Shown here one piece after another: positions 46,172-55,343 of a stretch of DNA of 64,000 nt. Positions within the stretch are counted from its first letter, which is position 1; every line of letters begins with the position of its first letter. Position numbers and translations under genes: made by a program. A model generated the notes under the pieces. That model saw nothing but the letters and a program-made list of their open reading frames with translations. It was not told the DNA's origin and ran no database searches. Source of the stretch: Paenibacillus sp. GP183 (GTDB taxonomy: Bacteria > Bacillota > Bacilli > Paenibacillales > NBRC-103111); NCBI RefSeq assembly GCF_900104695.1, contig NZ_FNSW01000001.1, positions 4,694,501-4,758,500 of the forward strand, written 5' to 3'.

Positions 46172-46426
46172 ATGAGACCCATTATTGAATTCTGCGCAAG
46201 CAATATGCATCACGGCACAGACCGTGTGATGAAAAAACTCGAAGAGAACCCGGATTACGATGTAATCGAATACGGTTGTCTCGGCAATTGCGGGCAGTGC
46301 TATATGGAGCCCTATGCGCTGCTCAATGGCGAGATAATCGCGGCATCTGATGCAGACGAGCTTTATGGCCTAATACTGGACAAAATAAAAGAGATCGAAG
46401 CAATGTATGATCTCTTTGGTGAATAA
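46172..46426 (+). CDS. YuzB/DUF1450 family protein
   Basis: 84 residues from ATG 46172 behind AAGGTGGA. RPIIEFCASNMHHGTDRVM and YGCLGNCGQCYMEPYALLNG hold four cysteines, suggesting an Fe-S or metal site. Same family as B. subtilis YuzB, which neighbours yutI and yutJ there. Function unknown. Confidence 0.88.
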   Translation: MRPIIEFCASNMHHGTDRVMKKLEENPDYDVIEYGCLGNCGQCYMEPYALLNGEIIAASDADELYGLILDKIKEIEAMYDLFGE

Positions 46427-46430
46427 TATT

Positions 46431-47495
46431 TTATCCAAAATGACGCTTTGACATCCATAACACGCCGCTTTTTAGTGCTCTGGCGATTTTGCCAGTCATG
46501 ACGGTGCGTTTGCCCATAAGGCCGAAGCCGGACTTTTTGCCGAGCGATCCCAGAACCCCTTTGAGCTTGATTTTTCCAAGCCGAGGGGTTTCTCCTTTCC
46601 AAATCGCCTGAATCACTTCAGCAATTTGCTTGCCTTGTGCCTCAGCGACTTGCGCGCTGGGCGAGAAGGGAAGACTGGCACAATCGCCTACCACATACAC
46701 ATCCGTATAATTCGGGATCTGATGATACTCATTCAGAACCACTCGGCCCGTCGGATCCTTGTCCACATTCAATGCCTGCACAACGGGGCTTGGTTGAATG
46801 CCTGCGGTCCAGATCGTAACATCGGTGCGAATGATTTCTTCATTATTGTATAAATCCCCGCCATCAAGCCTCACTAATGAGACAAGGGGTCTCAGTTCGA
46901 TTTGATGTAACTCCATCCATTCCCGCACATACTGCTGAAGGTTTCCCGGGAATCCGGACATCAGGCTGGGCCCGCGGTCAATCAGCCTTATATTGAGATC
47001 CGGCCGGCTTTCTCTAAGCTCGGAAGCCATTTCCACACCGCTGAGGCCGCCTCCAATAATGGAGACTTGACCGTATGGCGCAACATCGTTCACTTTTTGA
47101 TAAGTTTCTCGCGTCTTGCCAAATGTCTGTATGCTGTTGGAGTAAGTCTCGGCACCGAGGATTCCATGATAATTGTCTACGCATCCAAGCCCAATGACCA
47201 GCCAGTCATACTCCAGTGGCTCTCTGTTCGCAAAACGAACCTCTTTAGTCTCCAGATCAACAGCACTCACTTCGCCATAGGTCAGAATAAGCCTTGGATC
47301 AACAGGAAAGGATACTCGAATATGCGTCTCGGCAATCGTTCCCGAAGCAAGCGCATAATACTCCGTTTTCAATCCCTGGAACGGCATCCGGTCAATCAGA
47401 ACGATCACTGTATCTTCCGGCAGATCCTTCTCGAGCAAATGGTTGGCTATGGTAAATCCGCCATAACCACCACCGAGAATTACAAGCTTCTTCAT
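46431..47495 (-). CDS. NADH dehydrogenase-like flavoprotein (YutJ type)
   Basis: 354 residues. Two nucleotide-binding folds: ILGGGYGGFTIANHL at the N-terminus for FAD and SIIGGGLSGVEMASELRE for NAD(P)H. VYVVGDCASLPFSPSAQVAEAQG is the FAD-closing segment. It resembles type II NADH dehydrogenases but is shorter than Ndh at 51599; the B. subtilis counterpart is YutJ. Converges with the yuzB-like gene four bases away. Confidence 0.85.
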   Translation of the reverse strand: MKKLVILGGGYGGFTIANHLLEKDLPEDTVIVLIDRMPFQGLKTEYYALASGTIAETHIRVSFPVDPRLILTYGEVSAVDLETKEVRFANREPLEYDWLVIGLGCVDNYHGILGAETYSNSIQTFGKTRETYQKVNDVAPYGQVSIIGGGLSGVEMASELRESRPDLNIRLIDRGPSLMSGFPGNLQQYVREWMELHQIELRPLVSLVRLDGGDLYNNEEIIRTDVTIWTAGIQPSPVVQALNVDKDPTGRVVLNEYHQIPNYTDVYVVGDCASLPFSPSAQVAEAQGKQIAEVIQAIWKGETPRLGKIKLKGVLGSLGKKSGFGLMGKRTVMTGKIARALKSGVLWMSKRHFG

Positions 47496-47536
47496 ATTTT
47501 GCAGGTTCCCTTCTACCGATTGTAGTTATATTATCT

Positions 47537-48637
47537 CTAATAAATTTTGATTTCATTATAAAAGGTATCGCGCTCAACGGGTATACGTCCTGCGCCCTTG
47601 ATTAGCCAAACCAGCTCGTCACGGGTTAGTCCATCTGGAGATAACGCTCCTGCCGCATGAGAAATACGCTCATTGACGATCGTTCCATGGGCATCTGAGG
47701 CTCCGAAGTTTAATGCAATCTGAGTTAATTGGGTCCCGAGATTGATGAAATATGCTTTAATATGTTGGATATTATCCACCATCAGGCGGCTGATGGCTAT
47801 GGTCTTCAGGTCATCAAAAGCGGACACTCTGCGTTTGATTCCGGCATTTACACTTGCCGGCTGCACGGCATTAGGGATAAACACCATAAAACCGCCTGTC
47901 TCATCTTGCAGTTCGCGCAAATAAATCATGTGCTGAAGGCGTTCCTCCAGCGTTTCGATGGAGCCATAAAGCATAGTCGCATGCGTCCGCAGCCCGAGGG
48001 AATGAGCTACACGCTGCACTTCAAGCCATTGCTCGGTATTTGCCTTCCCTACCCCCATCTTCTCGCGATAACGCTCGGACAAAATCTCAGCACCGCCACC
48101 GGTGAGGGTGCTAAGGCCGGCGTCCATCAATGTTTGCAGGACTTCCTTGTAGCTAAGGCCGCTAATCCGGGAAAAAAATTCGATCTCGGCAGCCGTATGC
48201 GCCTTAATGGTGACATTAGGATAATGTTTTTTTAGTGCTTTAATGGAATCCACATAGTAGTCAAATGAAACTTCAGTGTTGTGTCCGCCAGTAATATGAA
48301 ATTCACGCATAGCAGGATGATAATGCTTGCCGATATAGTCGATCATTTCATCTGGAGTCAGCGTATAAGCCCCTTGTTCGCCGGGATCTCTGCGGAAATG
48401 GCAGAATGCGCAGTGTGCTTCGCAAACATTGGTGAAATAAAGGCTCATGTTTTCGATAAAATAAACTTTTTTACCGTTCATTCGAAGATTGACCTTGTTG
48501 GCTAACTGCCCAATGGTCAACAAGTCATCTGACTGATATAGAAATAATCCGTCCTCCAAGCTCAGACGTTGTCCATTCTCAACCTTGTCGGTGATTTCGG
48601 CCATTCGTTTCTCCGGATTGCTAATAACGACGCTCAT
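47537..48637 (-). CDS. mqnE: Aminofutalosine synthase (radical SAM)
   Basis: 366 residues from ATG 48637 (MSVVISNPEK); the frame is open to 48739. The radical SAM cluster motif is CEAHCAFCHF. YQSDDLLTIGQLANKV, KAHTAAEIEFFSRISGLS, GGGAEILSERYREK and LRELQDETGGF distinguish MqnE from MqnC. It builds 6-amino-6-deoxyfutalosine from a chorismate-derived enolpyruvyl benzoate, early in the futalosine route to menaquinone. This implies the organism does not rely on the classical Men pathway. Confidence 0.9.
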   Translation of the reverse strand: MSVVISNPEKRMAEITDKVENGQRLSLEDGLFLYQSDDLLTIGQLANKVNLRMNGKKVYFIENMSLYFTNVCEAHCAFCHFRRDPGEQGAYTLTPDEMIDYIGKHYHPAMREFHITGGHNTEVSFDYYVDSIKALKKHYPNVTIKAHTAAEIEFFSRISGLSYKEVLQTLMDAGLSTLTGGGAEILSERYREKMGVGKANTEQWLEVQRVAHSLGLRTHATMLYGSIETLEERLQHMIYLRELQDETGGFMVFIPNAVQPASVNAGIKRRVSAFDDLKTIAISRLMVDNIQHIKAYFINLGTQLTQIALNFGASDAHGTIVNERISHAAGALSPDGLTRDELVWLIKGAGRIPVERDTFYNEIKIY

Positions 48638-48867
48638 ACTTATTACCCACTTTCTATTCAAATTAATAATCGCAAAAAAATGCCGCACATGTAGTCCGAT
48701 AACTATTATAAACCTAGTAGGGGGGAGGGGCAACCTCAATTCCTATACCCTTGAGGATTATCGTGCATAGGAGTATAATAAGGATAAGGCATGCTAGCAA
48801 CCTTACTCACAAGGTATGACGAAGGGTATTCTTTATGAATCCCTATTTCGATAGGAGGTTATCCGAC

Positions 48868-49239
48868 ATGATTAACATTAGCGAATCAGCATCCGATAAG
48901 ATCAAAGAACTTCTATCTGCTGAAGAAACACCTAACCTGTTCATGCGTCTTGGCGTCAAGGCTGGAGGCTGCAGCGGTTTCTCATACGGTATGGGCTTCG
49001 ACGATGATCAGAAGCAGGATGATAAGGTTTTCGAGATTCACGGGCTTAAAGTTGTAGTGGATGCGGAAAGCTCCAAGTATTTATACGGGGTGGAAATTGA
49101 CTACAAAGATTCCGGCATGGGCGGCGGCTTCACGATCAACAATCCGAATGCGGTAGCTTCCTGCGGATGCGGTTCCTCGTTCAAGATGAAAGATGAAGAG
49201 GGTCTTGTGGAGAAATGCGACGATAAAGTCGAGGTTTAA
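48868..49239 (+). CDS. HesB/IscA family Fe-S assembly protein (YutM type)
   Basis: 123 residues from ATG 48868 behind AGGAGG; codons back to 48835 are not needed. MINISESASDKIKELL, LGVKAGGCSGFSYGMGF and ASCGCGSSF hold the three conserved cysteines of A-type carriers. It delivers Fe-S clusters to apoproteins such as MqnE nearby. TATAAT at 48774-48779 is a likely -10 box. Confidence 0.93.
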   Translation: MINISESASDKIKELLSAEETPNLFMRLGVKAGGCSGFSYGMGFDDDQKQDDKVFEIHGLKVVVDAESSKYLYGVEIDYKDSGMGGGFTINNPNAVASCGCGSSFKMKDEEGLVEKCDDKVEV

Positions 49240-49264
49240 AAAGCGATTTTCAATAAATCATTAC

Positions 49265-49317
49265 GACCTTTCCAAGCTTGTGTATGATGTATATACATGG
49301 GATTGGGAAGGTTTTTT
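49265..49317 (+). terminator. Terminator of the HesB-like gene
   Basis: GACCTTTCC pairs with GGGAAGGTT around a long loop, followed by TTTTTTA. Confidence 0.65.
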
Positions 49318-49405
49318 ATTTTGAATTATAAAGGTTACAGGATTCCAGAATATGGGTAATAGTAATGTATGGGGTGTTCCTCATTTAAATTGAGGGGGCG
49401 AAAAA

Positions 49406-49597
49406 ATGTTCAAACACGGAAAACGAATTGGCCGCATTCTTTATGTAAAGACTCTCGGCGGAAAATGGATCGAGCTGCGGATGCTGACAGGTAAATGGGA
49501 GGACGAGGGAGGCGATTCCGGAATGGCATTTTTTTCGTATTTTACAGAGATCCCTCCAGATAAGGGGCTGCTATCTTCTTCGACTCTTTTACATTAA
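49406..49597 (+). CDS. Small hypothetical protein
   Basis: 63 residues, MFKHGKRIGRILYVKTLGGK, with GAGGGGGCG seven bases before the ATG. Basic N-terminus, acidic middle (WEDEGGDSG). No family recognised. Confidence 0.5.
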   Translation: MFKHGKRIGRILYVKTLGGKWIELRMLTGKWEDEGGDSGMAFFSYFTEIPPDKGLLSSSTLLH

Positions 49598-49630
49598 AAA
49601 AAAGTCATCATAAACCATATACAAACAAAC

Positions 49631-49657
49631 AGACTTTTTCCAAAAAGGAAAAGGTCT
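49631..49657. terminator. Bidirectional terminator
   Basis: GACTTTTTCC-AAAAA-GGAAAAGGTC stem with T-rich flanks on both strands, between two convergent small genes. Confidence 0.7.
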
Positions 49658-49669
49658 TTTCGTTTTCCT

Positions 49670-49777
49670 CTAACGGGAGGAATAGAAGGAAAAAACGATA
49701 AAAGCGACGATAACAATGCCTGTTACAACAATAATTCCAACAATATGGCTGAAGCCGACTTTGGATTTGGTTTTCAT
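49670..49777 (-). CDS. Single-helix small membrane protein
   Basis: 35 residues: MKTKSKVGFSHIVGIIVVTG, continuing through one membrane helix to FYSSR. AGAGGTGC lies seven bases before the ATG and a terminator follows. Function unknown. Confidence 0.6.
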   Translation of the reverse strand: MKTKSKVGFSHIVGIIVVTGIVIVAFIVFSFYSSR

Positions 49778-49829
49778 TTGTGCACCTCTTTGGGAACTTT
49801 TAGCCTGCACAGCTAGTTTCCCTTAAAGG

Positions 49830-49991
49830 TTAATAAATCATGCGGCCGTTAATTTTTACATTCTCGCCATACTTGGCTTTCATTAATTTGCTCTGTTCAA
49901 GCATGAAAGCATAGATTTCTTTTAATGATTTCTTGCGCGGCTGAATGGTTTCCTTGATTACACCATTGAGTACAATATCGTATACGATCAT
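49830..49991 (-). CDS. Small hypothetical protein
   Basis: 53 residues: MIVYDIVLNGVIKETIQPRK ... YGENVKINGRMIY. GGGTGAT precedes the ATG. Compact alpha/beta character; no family recognised. Confidence 0.55.
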   Translation of the reverse strand: MIVYDIVLNGVIKETIQPRKKSLKEIYAFMLEQSKLMKAKYGENVKINGRMIY

Positions 49992-50114
49992 ATCTATCAC
50001 CCTCACATTTGTTTTTACTTTTTCAGTGTAAGGGGGTTATGTTAAAGCAGGATTAATATTCCGTAGCGATTTTGTGAACTTCATGTGTTTCTACTGTAAA
50101 TGTAAAAATTGAAA

Positions 50115-50213
50115 TGTGCATAACTTTATCCACAAATCCACACTACAGGTTTGTGAATTATTAGTCCTTATTCACTTAATACTCACAGCTTATGCACAAA
50201 TTAATGTGGATAA
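50115..50213. promoter_or_regulatory. DnaA-box cluster
   Basis: Four perfect TTATNCACA boxes: TGTGCATAA (50115-50123, minus), TTATCCACA (50126-50134, plus), TTATGCACA (50190-50198, plus) and TGTGGATAA (50205-50213, minus). Two one-mismatch boxes lie between (50152-50160 minus, 50168-50176 plus). The arrangement is two inverted pairs. No dnaA/dnaN genes are near, so this is an off-origin DnaA-binding site downstream of yumC. Confidence 0.8.
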
Positions 50214-50265
50214 GCATACAAAAGGTACATCCCGTAATGTTAATAAGAGGAGATGTACCCAAATT

Positions 50266-51267
50266 TTAAAACTTCATATTGCTGCTATGTCCAGGGGACA
50301 ATTTGGCAGATGGATCAATATATACCTTCGCATTGTTAATGGCAGTAGGCGCTTCTCCAAATCCTACAGCAATCAGCTTAAGCTTGCCCGGATAAGTGGT
50401 GATGTCACCAGCCGCAAAAATGCCGGGAATGCTCGTCTCCATGCGGGAATCTACCACAATGGACCCGCTATCAATCTCAAGTCCCCATTCAGCGATAGGA
50501 CCGAGCGCGGAAACGAAGCCGAAATTGATGATGCAAGCATCTACTTCATGGAGAGTTTCCATGCCGGATTTAATGTCCTTCAAAGTGATTTGTTCAATGA
50601 GATCCGCACCGTGAAGCTTGGTGATTTCTGTGGGTGTGATGATTTCAACCTTGGAGCTCATCAATTTTTCCACACTGTGTTCATGGGCGCGGAATTTATC
50701 TCTTCGATGAATCAACTTAACATTAGCTGCGATCGGTTCAAGCATTAATGCCCAGTCCACGGCCGAGTCGCCGCCGCCGCTGATCAAAACATTTTTACCG
50801 GTAAATGCATTCAAATCATTGACAAAATAATGCAAGTTTTTCTTCTCATACTGTGCGGCTTCCGGAAGCTCCAATTTTCGCGGTTCAAAGGCGCCTACGC
50901 CTCCGGAAATGATGACAGCACGACTGAGATGGCTCATTTTGTCCGTCACAATTTCAAATAAACGTTCTTCCTTCTTGATCACTTGGAGCACTTTCTCTTC
51001 CAAACGAACATCTATCGGGAAATGCTTCATTTGCTCCAGTAAATTATTAACCAGCTGTTGAGCCGTTACTTTTGGAAATCCGGCTACATCGTTTATGTCC
51101 TTTTCCGGATATAAAGCGGCCAGCTGCCCCCCGAGCTGAGGCATACTCTCGATAATTTTGGCTGATGCCTGGCGCATTCCCGCATAGAAGGCGGCGAACA
51201 TCCCGGCAGGGCCTCCTCCGATCACTGTAATATCGAGAATTTCTTGGTCTAAAACACGTTCGTTCAA
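50266..51267 (-). CDS. yumC: Ferredoxin/flavodoxin-NADP+ reductase (thioredoxin reductase-like)
   Basis: 333 residues from TTG 51267 with GAGGAGAG six bases upstream; the frame extends to 51369. FAD motif [24 protein letters not shown] motif [18 protein letters not shown], then [33 protein letters not shown] and [17 protein letters not shown] are the YumC signature. No CxxC redox pair, which separates it from thioredoxin reductase. It shuttles electrons between NADPH and ferredoxin/flavodoxin. Essential in B. subtilis. Confidence 0.95.
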   Translation of the reverse strand: MNERVLDQEILDITVIGGGPAGMFAAFYAGMRQASAKIIESMPQLGGQLAALYPEKDINDVAGFPKVTAQQLVNNLLEQMKHFPIDVRLEEKVLQVIKKEERLFEIVTDKMSHLSRAVIISGGVGAFEPRKLELPEAAQYEKKNLHYFVNDLNAFTGKNVLISGGGDSAVDWALMLEPIAANVKLIHRRDKFRAHEHSVEKLMSSKVEIITPTEITKLHGADLIEQITLKDIKSGMETLHEVDACIINFGFVSALGPIAEWGLEIDSGSIVVDSRMETSIPGIFAAGDITTYPGKLKLIAVGFGEAPTAINNAKVYIDPSAKLSPGHSSNMKF

Positions 51268-51535
51268 CTCGATCTCTCCTCTGTGTATTTTCCTCTTCAG
51301 ATCTTCTTTAATCATTATTCCATTATAAACGCACGTATTGGCGAAAGAAACAGAAAAATATGATTTCAACAGGGAATCAGCTTTTTAGTTGGCAAATTAG
51401 CACTTGAAATTTGTTTTTGTACATTATATGATGGTTGAAGGATTGATTTTTTTCTGCGGCTAATTCCATTTTCTGTCCTCATACTAAGTTGTAGTTTCGA
51501 GCAAACTATGAACTGCATTCATTTTTCGAGGCAGA

Positions 51536-51553
51536 TTGTGTAATTTTTCACAA
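51536..51553. promoter_or_regulatory. Rex-type redox operator upstream of ndh
   Basis: TTGTGTAATTTTTCACAA matches the Rex operator TTGTGAA-N4-TTCACAA at 13 of 14 defined positions. It lies 46 bases before the ndh ATG. In B. subtilis Rex senses NADH/NAD and represses ndh, so the site and gene agree. Confidence 0.72.
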
Positions 51554-51598
51554 AGTACAAAAATAGACAAAAAACACGGATATGGAAGTGACAGAGAC

Positions 51599-52789
51599 AT
51601 GAGTCGAATACCAAGAATCGTCATCCTGGGAGCAGGATATGGTGGAATCGTTACAGCGATTCGTCTGCAAAAAGAGCTGAATTATAATGAAGCCGACGTT
51701 ACACTTGTCAATAAGCACGATTACCATTACATCACCACCCACTTGCATATGCCTGCTGCCGGAACGGACAACCCTGAGAATGCGCGTGTCGATATCTTAA
51801 AGCTGATTGATGAGTTTAAGGTCGATTTTGTAAAATCTACCGTTACACAAATTCGTCCGCATGAAAAGAAAGTTATTTTGGAGGACGGCACACTTTCTTT
51901 TGATTATCTGGTTATCGGGCTGGGCGGAGAGCCGGAAACCTTTGGCATTCCCGGACTTAAAGAATATGCGATGAATATTCGCAGCATCAATAGCGTCAGA
52001 CTCATTCGCGAGCACATTGAGTATCAATTTGCCAAGTTCAAGCGTGAACCGGATCGCAAGGATTACCTGACCTTTGTCATTGGCGGCGCAGGCTTTACCG
52101 GCATCGAGTTCATTGGAGAGCTGGCGGACCGTATTCCAGAGCTTTGCAAGGAATTTGATGTCGATCCATCGTGGGTGAAAATTTATAACGTTGAAGCTGC
52201 GCCGACCATGCTTCCTGGTTTTGACCCTGAACTTGTCGAATACGGAATGAAGGTTCTTGAGCAAAAAGGCGTTACCTTTAAAATCGGAGTTGCGATTAAA
52301 GAATGTACCCCGGAAGGCGTGCTTTTAGCTGGAGATGAGTTCATTAAATCGACTACAGTGATTTGGACCGGCGGTATTCGCGGCAACCATATGCTGGAGG
52401 ATGCCGGCTTTGAAACGATGCGCGGAAGAATTAAGGTCGATGAATATCTGCGTTCACCGCAATTTGAAAATATATATATTGTAGGGGATTGCTCCATCGT
52501 GATGAACGACGAAGGCAGGCCTTTCCCGCCAACTGCCCAAATTGCTACGCAACAAGGCGAGGCTTGCGCTCACAATTTGATCGCATCCATTCGTAATACA
52601 CAGCCGAAGCCGTTCAAATTTTCAAATAAAGGCGTTGTGGCTTCTCTGGGTAAAGGGGAAGCGATCGGTATCGTAGGTTCACGTAAACTCAAGGGAAATA
52701 CGGCTGCAATTATGAAAAAAGTTGTTGATATGAGATACCTTTACATTATTGGAGGCATACCCCTGGTTATCCGCAAAGGTCGGTTCTAG
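51599..52789 (+). CDS. ndh: Type II NADH dehydrogenase
   Basis: 396 residues from ATG 51599 after GGAAGTGA; the longer frame would run through the Rex site. FAD motif VILGAGYGGIVTAIRLQK, NADH motif VIGGAGFTGIEFIGEL, YIVGDCSIVMNDEGRPFPP and a C-terminal membrane-associating helix. It oxidises NADH and reduces menaquinone without proton pumping. Divergent from yumC as in B. subtilis yumB/yumC. Confidence 0.93.
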   Translation: MSRIPRIVILGAGYGGIVTAIRLQKELNYNEADVTLVNKHDYHYITTHLHMPAAGTDNPENARVDILKLIDEFKVDFVKSTVTQIRPHEKKVILEDGTLSFDYLVIGLGGEPETFGIPGLKEYAMNIRSINSVRLIREHIEYQFAKFKREPDRKDYLTFVIGGAGFTGIEFIGELADRIPELCKEFDVDPSWVKIYNVEAAPTMLPGFDPELVEYGMKVLEQKGVTFKIGVAIKECTPEGVLLAGDEFIKSTTVIWTGGIRGNHMLEDAGFETMRGRIKVDEYLRSPQFENIYIVGDCSIVMNDEGRPFPPTAQIATQQGEACAHNLIASIRNTQPKPFKFSNKGVVASLGKGEAIGIVGSRKLKGNTAAIMKKVVDMRYLYIIGGIPLVIRKGRF

Positions 52790-52803
52790 AACGGAGAATT
52801 TCC

Positions 52804-53079
52804 ATGAGACACTGCAGTGTCCAAGTTAGAGGACTCCTAACCCGAGATGAATTGGACCGCTATAATGCTTTGATGGATGTGGGCCATTTTTTGGAGAGTT
52901 CAAGCAGATACGATCTGGTTGCTGTTATTCAAAAAGAAATCGATATCCTCATATTGCCTGCGATTGAACGGTTGAAAGAAAAAGGCCGGCAGCGTGACCG
53001 CGATACGGAAGAATACCTGGCCCGCAAAGCTCAGATAGAAGCGGAGCTCGCTGCGATCCGGGATGAGGATGAAGAGTGA
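52804..53079 (+). CDS. Small hypothetical protein
   Basis: 91 residues, MRHCSVQVRGLLTRDELDRY, helical and charged, ending in an acidic tail (RDEDEE). Close behind ndh (14 bases) with GGAGAAT before the ATG, so probably co-transcribed. No family recognised. Confidence 0.6.
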   Translation: MRHCSVQVRGLLTRDELDRYNALMDVGHFLESSSRYDLVAVIQKEIDILILPAIERLKEKGRQRDRDTEEYLARKAQIEAELAAIRDEDEE

Positions 53080-53095
53080 ATTAGAGGGAAGCTGC

Positions 53096-53121
53096 GCTTT
53101 TAAGCGACAAGCTTCCTTTTT
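53096..53121. terminator. Terminator between the ndh operon and hemQ
   Basis: GGAAGCTGCGCTT/AGCGACAAGCTTCC stem with one bulge, then five T. Confidence 0.75.
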
Positions 53122-53129
53122 GTTTCATT

Positions 53130-53876
53130 TTAAAGGCTCAGCAGTTTGTTAAAGCCATCTTGATTCAGGATATTGCCGACATAGAAATCACCGAATTCTC
53201 CATATCTTGCACTGACTTCATCAAAGCGCATTTCGTAGACCAGCTTCTTGAATTGAAGGGCATCCTCGGCAAATAAGGTGACTCCCCACTCCCAATCGTC
53301 CAGGCCAACGGAACCCGTGATGATTTGTTTCACTTTTCCGGCATAAGTACGGCCGATCATTCCGTGGCTGCGCATCATCGTTTTGCGGTCTTCGGCCGGG
53401 AGCATATACCAGTTATCGCTGCCTTCGCGGCGTTTATTCATCGGATAGAAACAAATATGTCTCGCCTTCGGAAGAATCGGCTTCAGTCTGGCCGCAAGCT
53501 CCGGATCGTCCATGGGATCTATTCCAGGCTTCGCTAGATAACTGCTTAGTTCCACTATAGATACATATGAGTACACAGGGATTGTAAAATCAGCAAACGC
53601 CGATTTATTAAACGCGTTCTCAAGCTCATTAAGCTCTTCCAAGGTTTCACGCATATGCATAAACATAAAATCGGCCTTTTGCCCGACGATGCTGTATACG
53701 GCGGTACTTCCAGTTTTATCGTTTTCTATTTGCTGCCACTCGTTCAAGAAAGCTTCAAGCTCCTCCTGTGCAAGCTTACGGTGCTTAGGATCTGCGGCTT
53801 TCCATGCATTCCAGTCAATCAAGCGGAAATCATGCAGAGCATACCAGCCCTCCAGCGTTTGTACGGCTTCACTCAT
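53130..53876 (-). CDS. hemQ: Coproheme decarboxylase (HemQ/ChdC)
   Basis: 248 residues, chlorite dismutase-like fold. [18 protein letters not shown] carries the radical Tyr, and [14 protein letters not shown] the proximal heme His. [13 protein letters not shown] and [14 protein letters not shown] are typical of the Firmicute HemQ. It removes two propionates from coproheme with peroxide to finish heme B in the coproporphyrin-dependent pathway. Its product feeds CtaB and CtaA. Confidence 0.95.
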   Translation of the reverse strand: MSEAVQTLEGWYALHDFRLIDWNAWKAADPKHRKLAQEELEAFLNEWQQIENDKTGSTAVYSIVGQKADFMFMHMRETLEELNELENAFNKSAFADFTIPVYSYVSIVELSSYLAKPGIDPMDDPELAARLKPILPKARHICFYPMNKRREGSDNWYMLPAEDRKTMMRSHGMIGRTYAGKVKQIITGSVGLDDWEWGVTLFAEDALQFKKLVYEMRFDEVSARYGEFGDFYVGNILNQDGFNKLLSL

Positions 53877-54064
53877 CGCGGTGTCACTCCCTTATTCATA
53901 TGTACAGGCCATCGGCTTAAATTCCACTTCATTGTATCCAATTCCCTGCGAAAGGGCAAATGAACAAAGCATGGCGGCGAAAAAGTTCATTTTGTGTACA
54001 CTTTACCTTGGGTATTGCGTGGATTACAATAATGGGAGAACGATTCTCAAGGAGCTGAAAGTTT

Positions 54065-54346
54065 TTGATACAATTAATGATCGTGACGGTGCTGCTGCTC
54101 GTCTTGTTTTTTGGAATTGGCTTCATTTTAAATATGCTGATGAAGACCACTTGGTTTCCGATTTATGCTTATTTTGCAGTGGTCATCATTTTCGTTGTGT
54201 ATTGGGGGACCGCGGGGTCATTAACCAGCAATGTATCCGGCTACACCTATGCAGATTATATTCCTGCTGTTGGCGGTCTTGTTGGAGCTGTTTTAAGCGG
54301 ATCTGCGATCAAGGCACTGCGTGTGCGTGGGTTTAAAATGTTTTAA
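54065..54346 (+). CDS. YuiB-like membrane protein
   Basis: 93 residues from TTG 54065 with AAGGAGC nine bases upstream. Three hydrophobic segments (MIVTVLLLVLFFGIGFIL; FAVVIIFVVYWGTAG; VGGLVGAVLSGSAIKAL). The FFGIGFILNMLM start resembles B. subtilis YuiB, encoded near yumB/yumC there. Function unknown. Confidence 0.65.
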   Translation: MIQLMIVTVLLLVLFFGIGFILNMLMKTTWFPIYAYFAVVIIFVVYWGTAGSLTSNVSGYTYADYIPAVGGLVGAVLSGSAIKALRVRGFKMF

Positions 54347-54420
54347 GAATGGACCAATAATCTTGATTAAAATGGGTCACTCTAAAAGGGAAAGCAATTT
54401 TTTCAATTGGAGGTAAGCCC

Positions 54421-55299
54421 ATGCCCAAAATAGAGGTTAACGGTACAGTACTGCATGTTCATAAAACCGGCAAGGGAATCCCGATCGTGTTTATTCATCC
54501 GCCGCTGCTCACAATTGAAACGTTTAATTACCAAAAAGCGCAGCTTTCGGATGAGTTTGAGGTGATCACGTTTGATATCCGCGGTCATGGTGAAAGCAAA
54601 CCGTCCGAACGTAAACTGACCTATCCTCTGATCGCGGAAGATATGAGACAACTGCTTGATGCATTGGATATAGAAAAAGCCTACTTTTGCGGATATTCCT
54701 CTGCGGGTGCCATCGTGCTCGAGGCGCTTATGGCCTACCCTGAGAGAACTCTAGGTGGCATTATTGTCAGCGGCATGGCGGAGCTCAGTGTCGGTTTGCA
54801 CCGAGGTGCGGCTTGGCTGTCGGCCCAAATGTCTTCGATTCGGCCGCTGCGTTCTCTTGTGTCGGCTGCAATATCACTGGGCAACGCCGATATGAGGCTC
54901 ACCTTCCAAAATTTGCGAAGGAGCTCCTTGCGGGGGGACCCCCGTAACCAGCAGCAATATTTTGAATACAGCCGCCGTTATAATTACGTAAACAGGCTGC
55001 ACAGCATACAAAAGCCTGTGTTATTGATATATGGTCAAAATGACACCACTTATCACAGTTACGCACATCTGCTGCATGAAAGGCTGCCGAATAGTTCCTT
55101 ATATTTTATTAAGGACGGGCAACACCATATCCCCATCAAGCACGCATCGCGGATGAATGATCTCATCCGGCTGTGGGTTCAAAGCCTTGATGATCAAGTC
55201 ATCGATCGAAATGAGCTTGATTTGAAAATAGCGAAAAAACTCAATCCAGAGATGTATTTACACGAAGAAGATCTTCAAAAAGATTTGCCCGTAAGCTAG
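54421..55299 (+). CDS. Alpha/beta hydrolase
   Basis: 292 residues. Oxyanion region FIHPPLLTIETFN (HP rather than HG), nucleophile elbow GYSSAG, acid Asp in IYGQNDTTYHSY and His in GQHHIPIKHAS. The cap is small. A serine hydrolase of unknown substrate. GGAGGTAAG precedes the ATG. Monocistronic. Confidence 0.85.
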   Translation: MPKIEVNGTVLHVHKTGKGIPIVFIHPPLLTIETFNYQKAQLSDEFEVITFDIRGHGESKPSERKLTYPLIAEDMRQLLDALDIEKAYFCGYSSAGAIVLEALMAYPERTLGGIIVSGMAELSVGLHRGAAWLSAQMSSIRPLRSLVSAAISLGNADMRLTFQNLRRSSLRGDPRNQQQYFEYSRRYNYVNRLHSIQKPVLLIYGQNDTTYHSYAHLLHERLPNSSLYFIKDGQHHIPIKHASRMNDLIRLWVQSLDDQVIDRNELDLKIAKKLNPEMYLHEEDLQKDLPVS

Positions 55300-55316
55300 G
55301 CCGGAATATTGAAGAG

Positions 55317-55341
55317 ACCTGACCGCGAAGCAGGTTTTTTT
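55317..55341 (+). terminator. Terminator of the alpha/beta hydrolase gene
   Basis: ACCTG-ACCGCGAAG-CAGGT followed by seven T. Repeat copy 3 begins three bases later. Confidence 0.8.
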
Positions 55342-55343
55342 GT

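Noticed and set aside
50115-50213. Chromosome replication origin
   Set aside because: DnaA boxes are present but dnaA, dnaN and an obvious AT-rich unwinding region with adjacent initiator genes are not.
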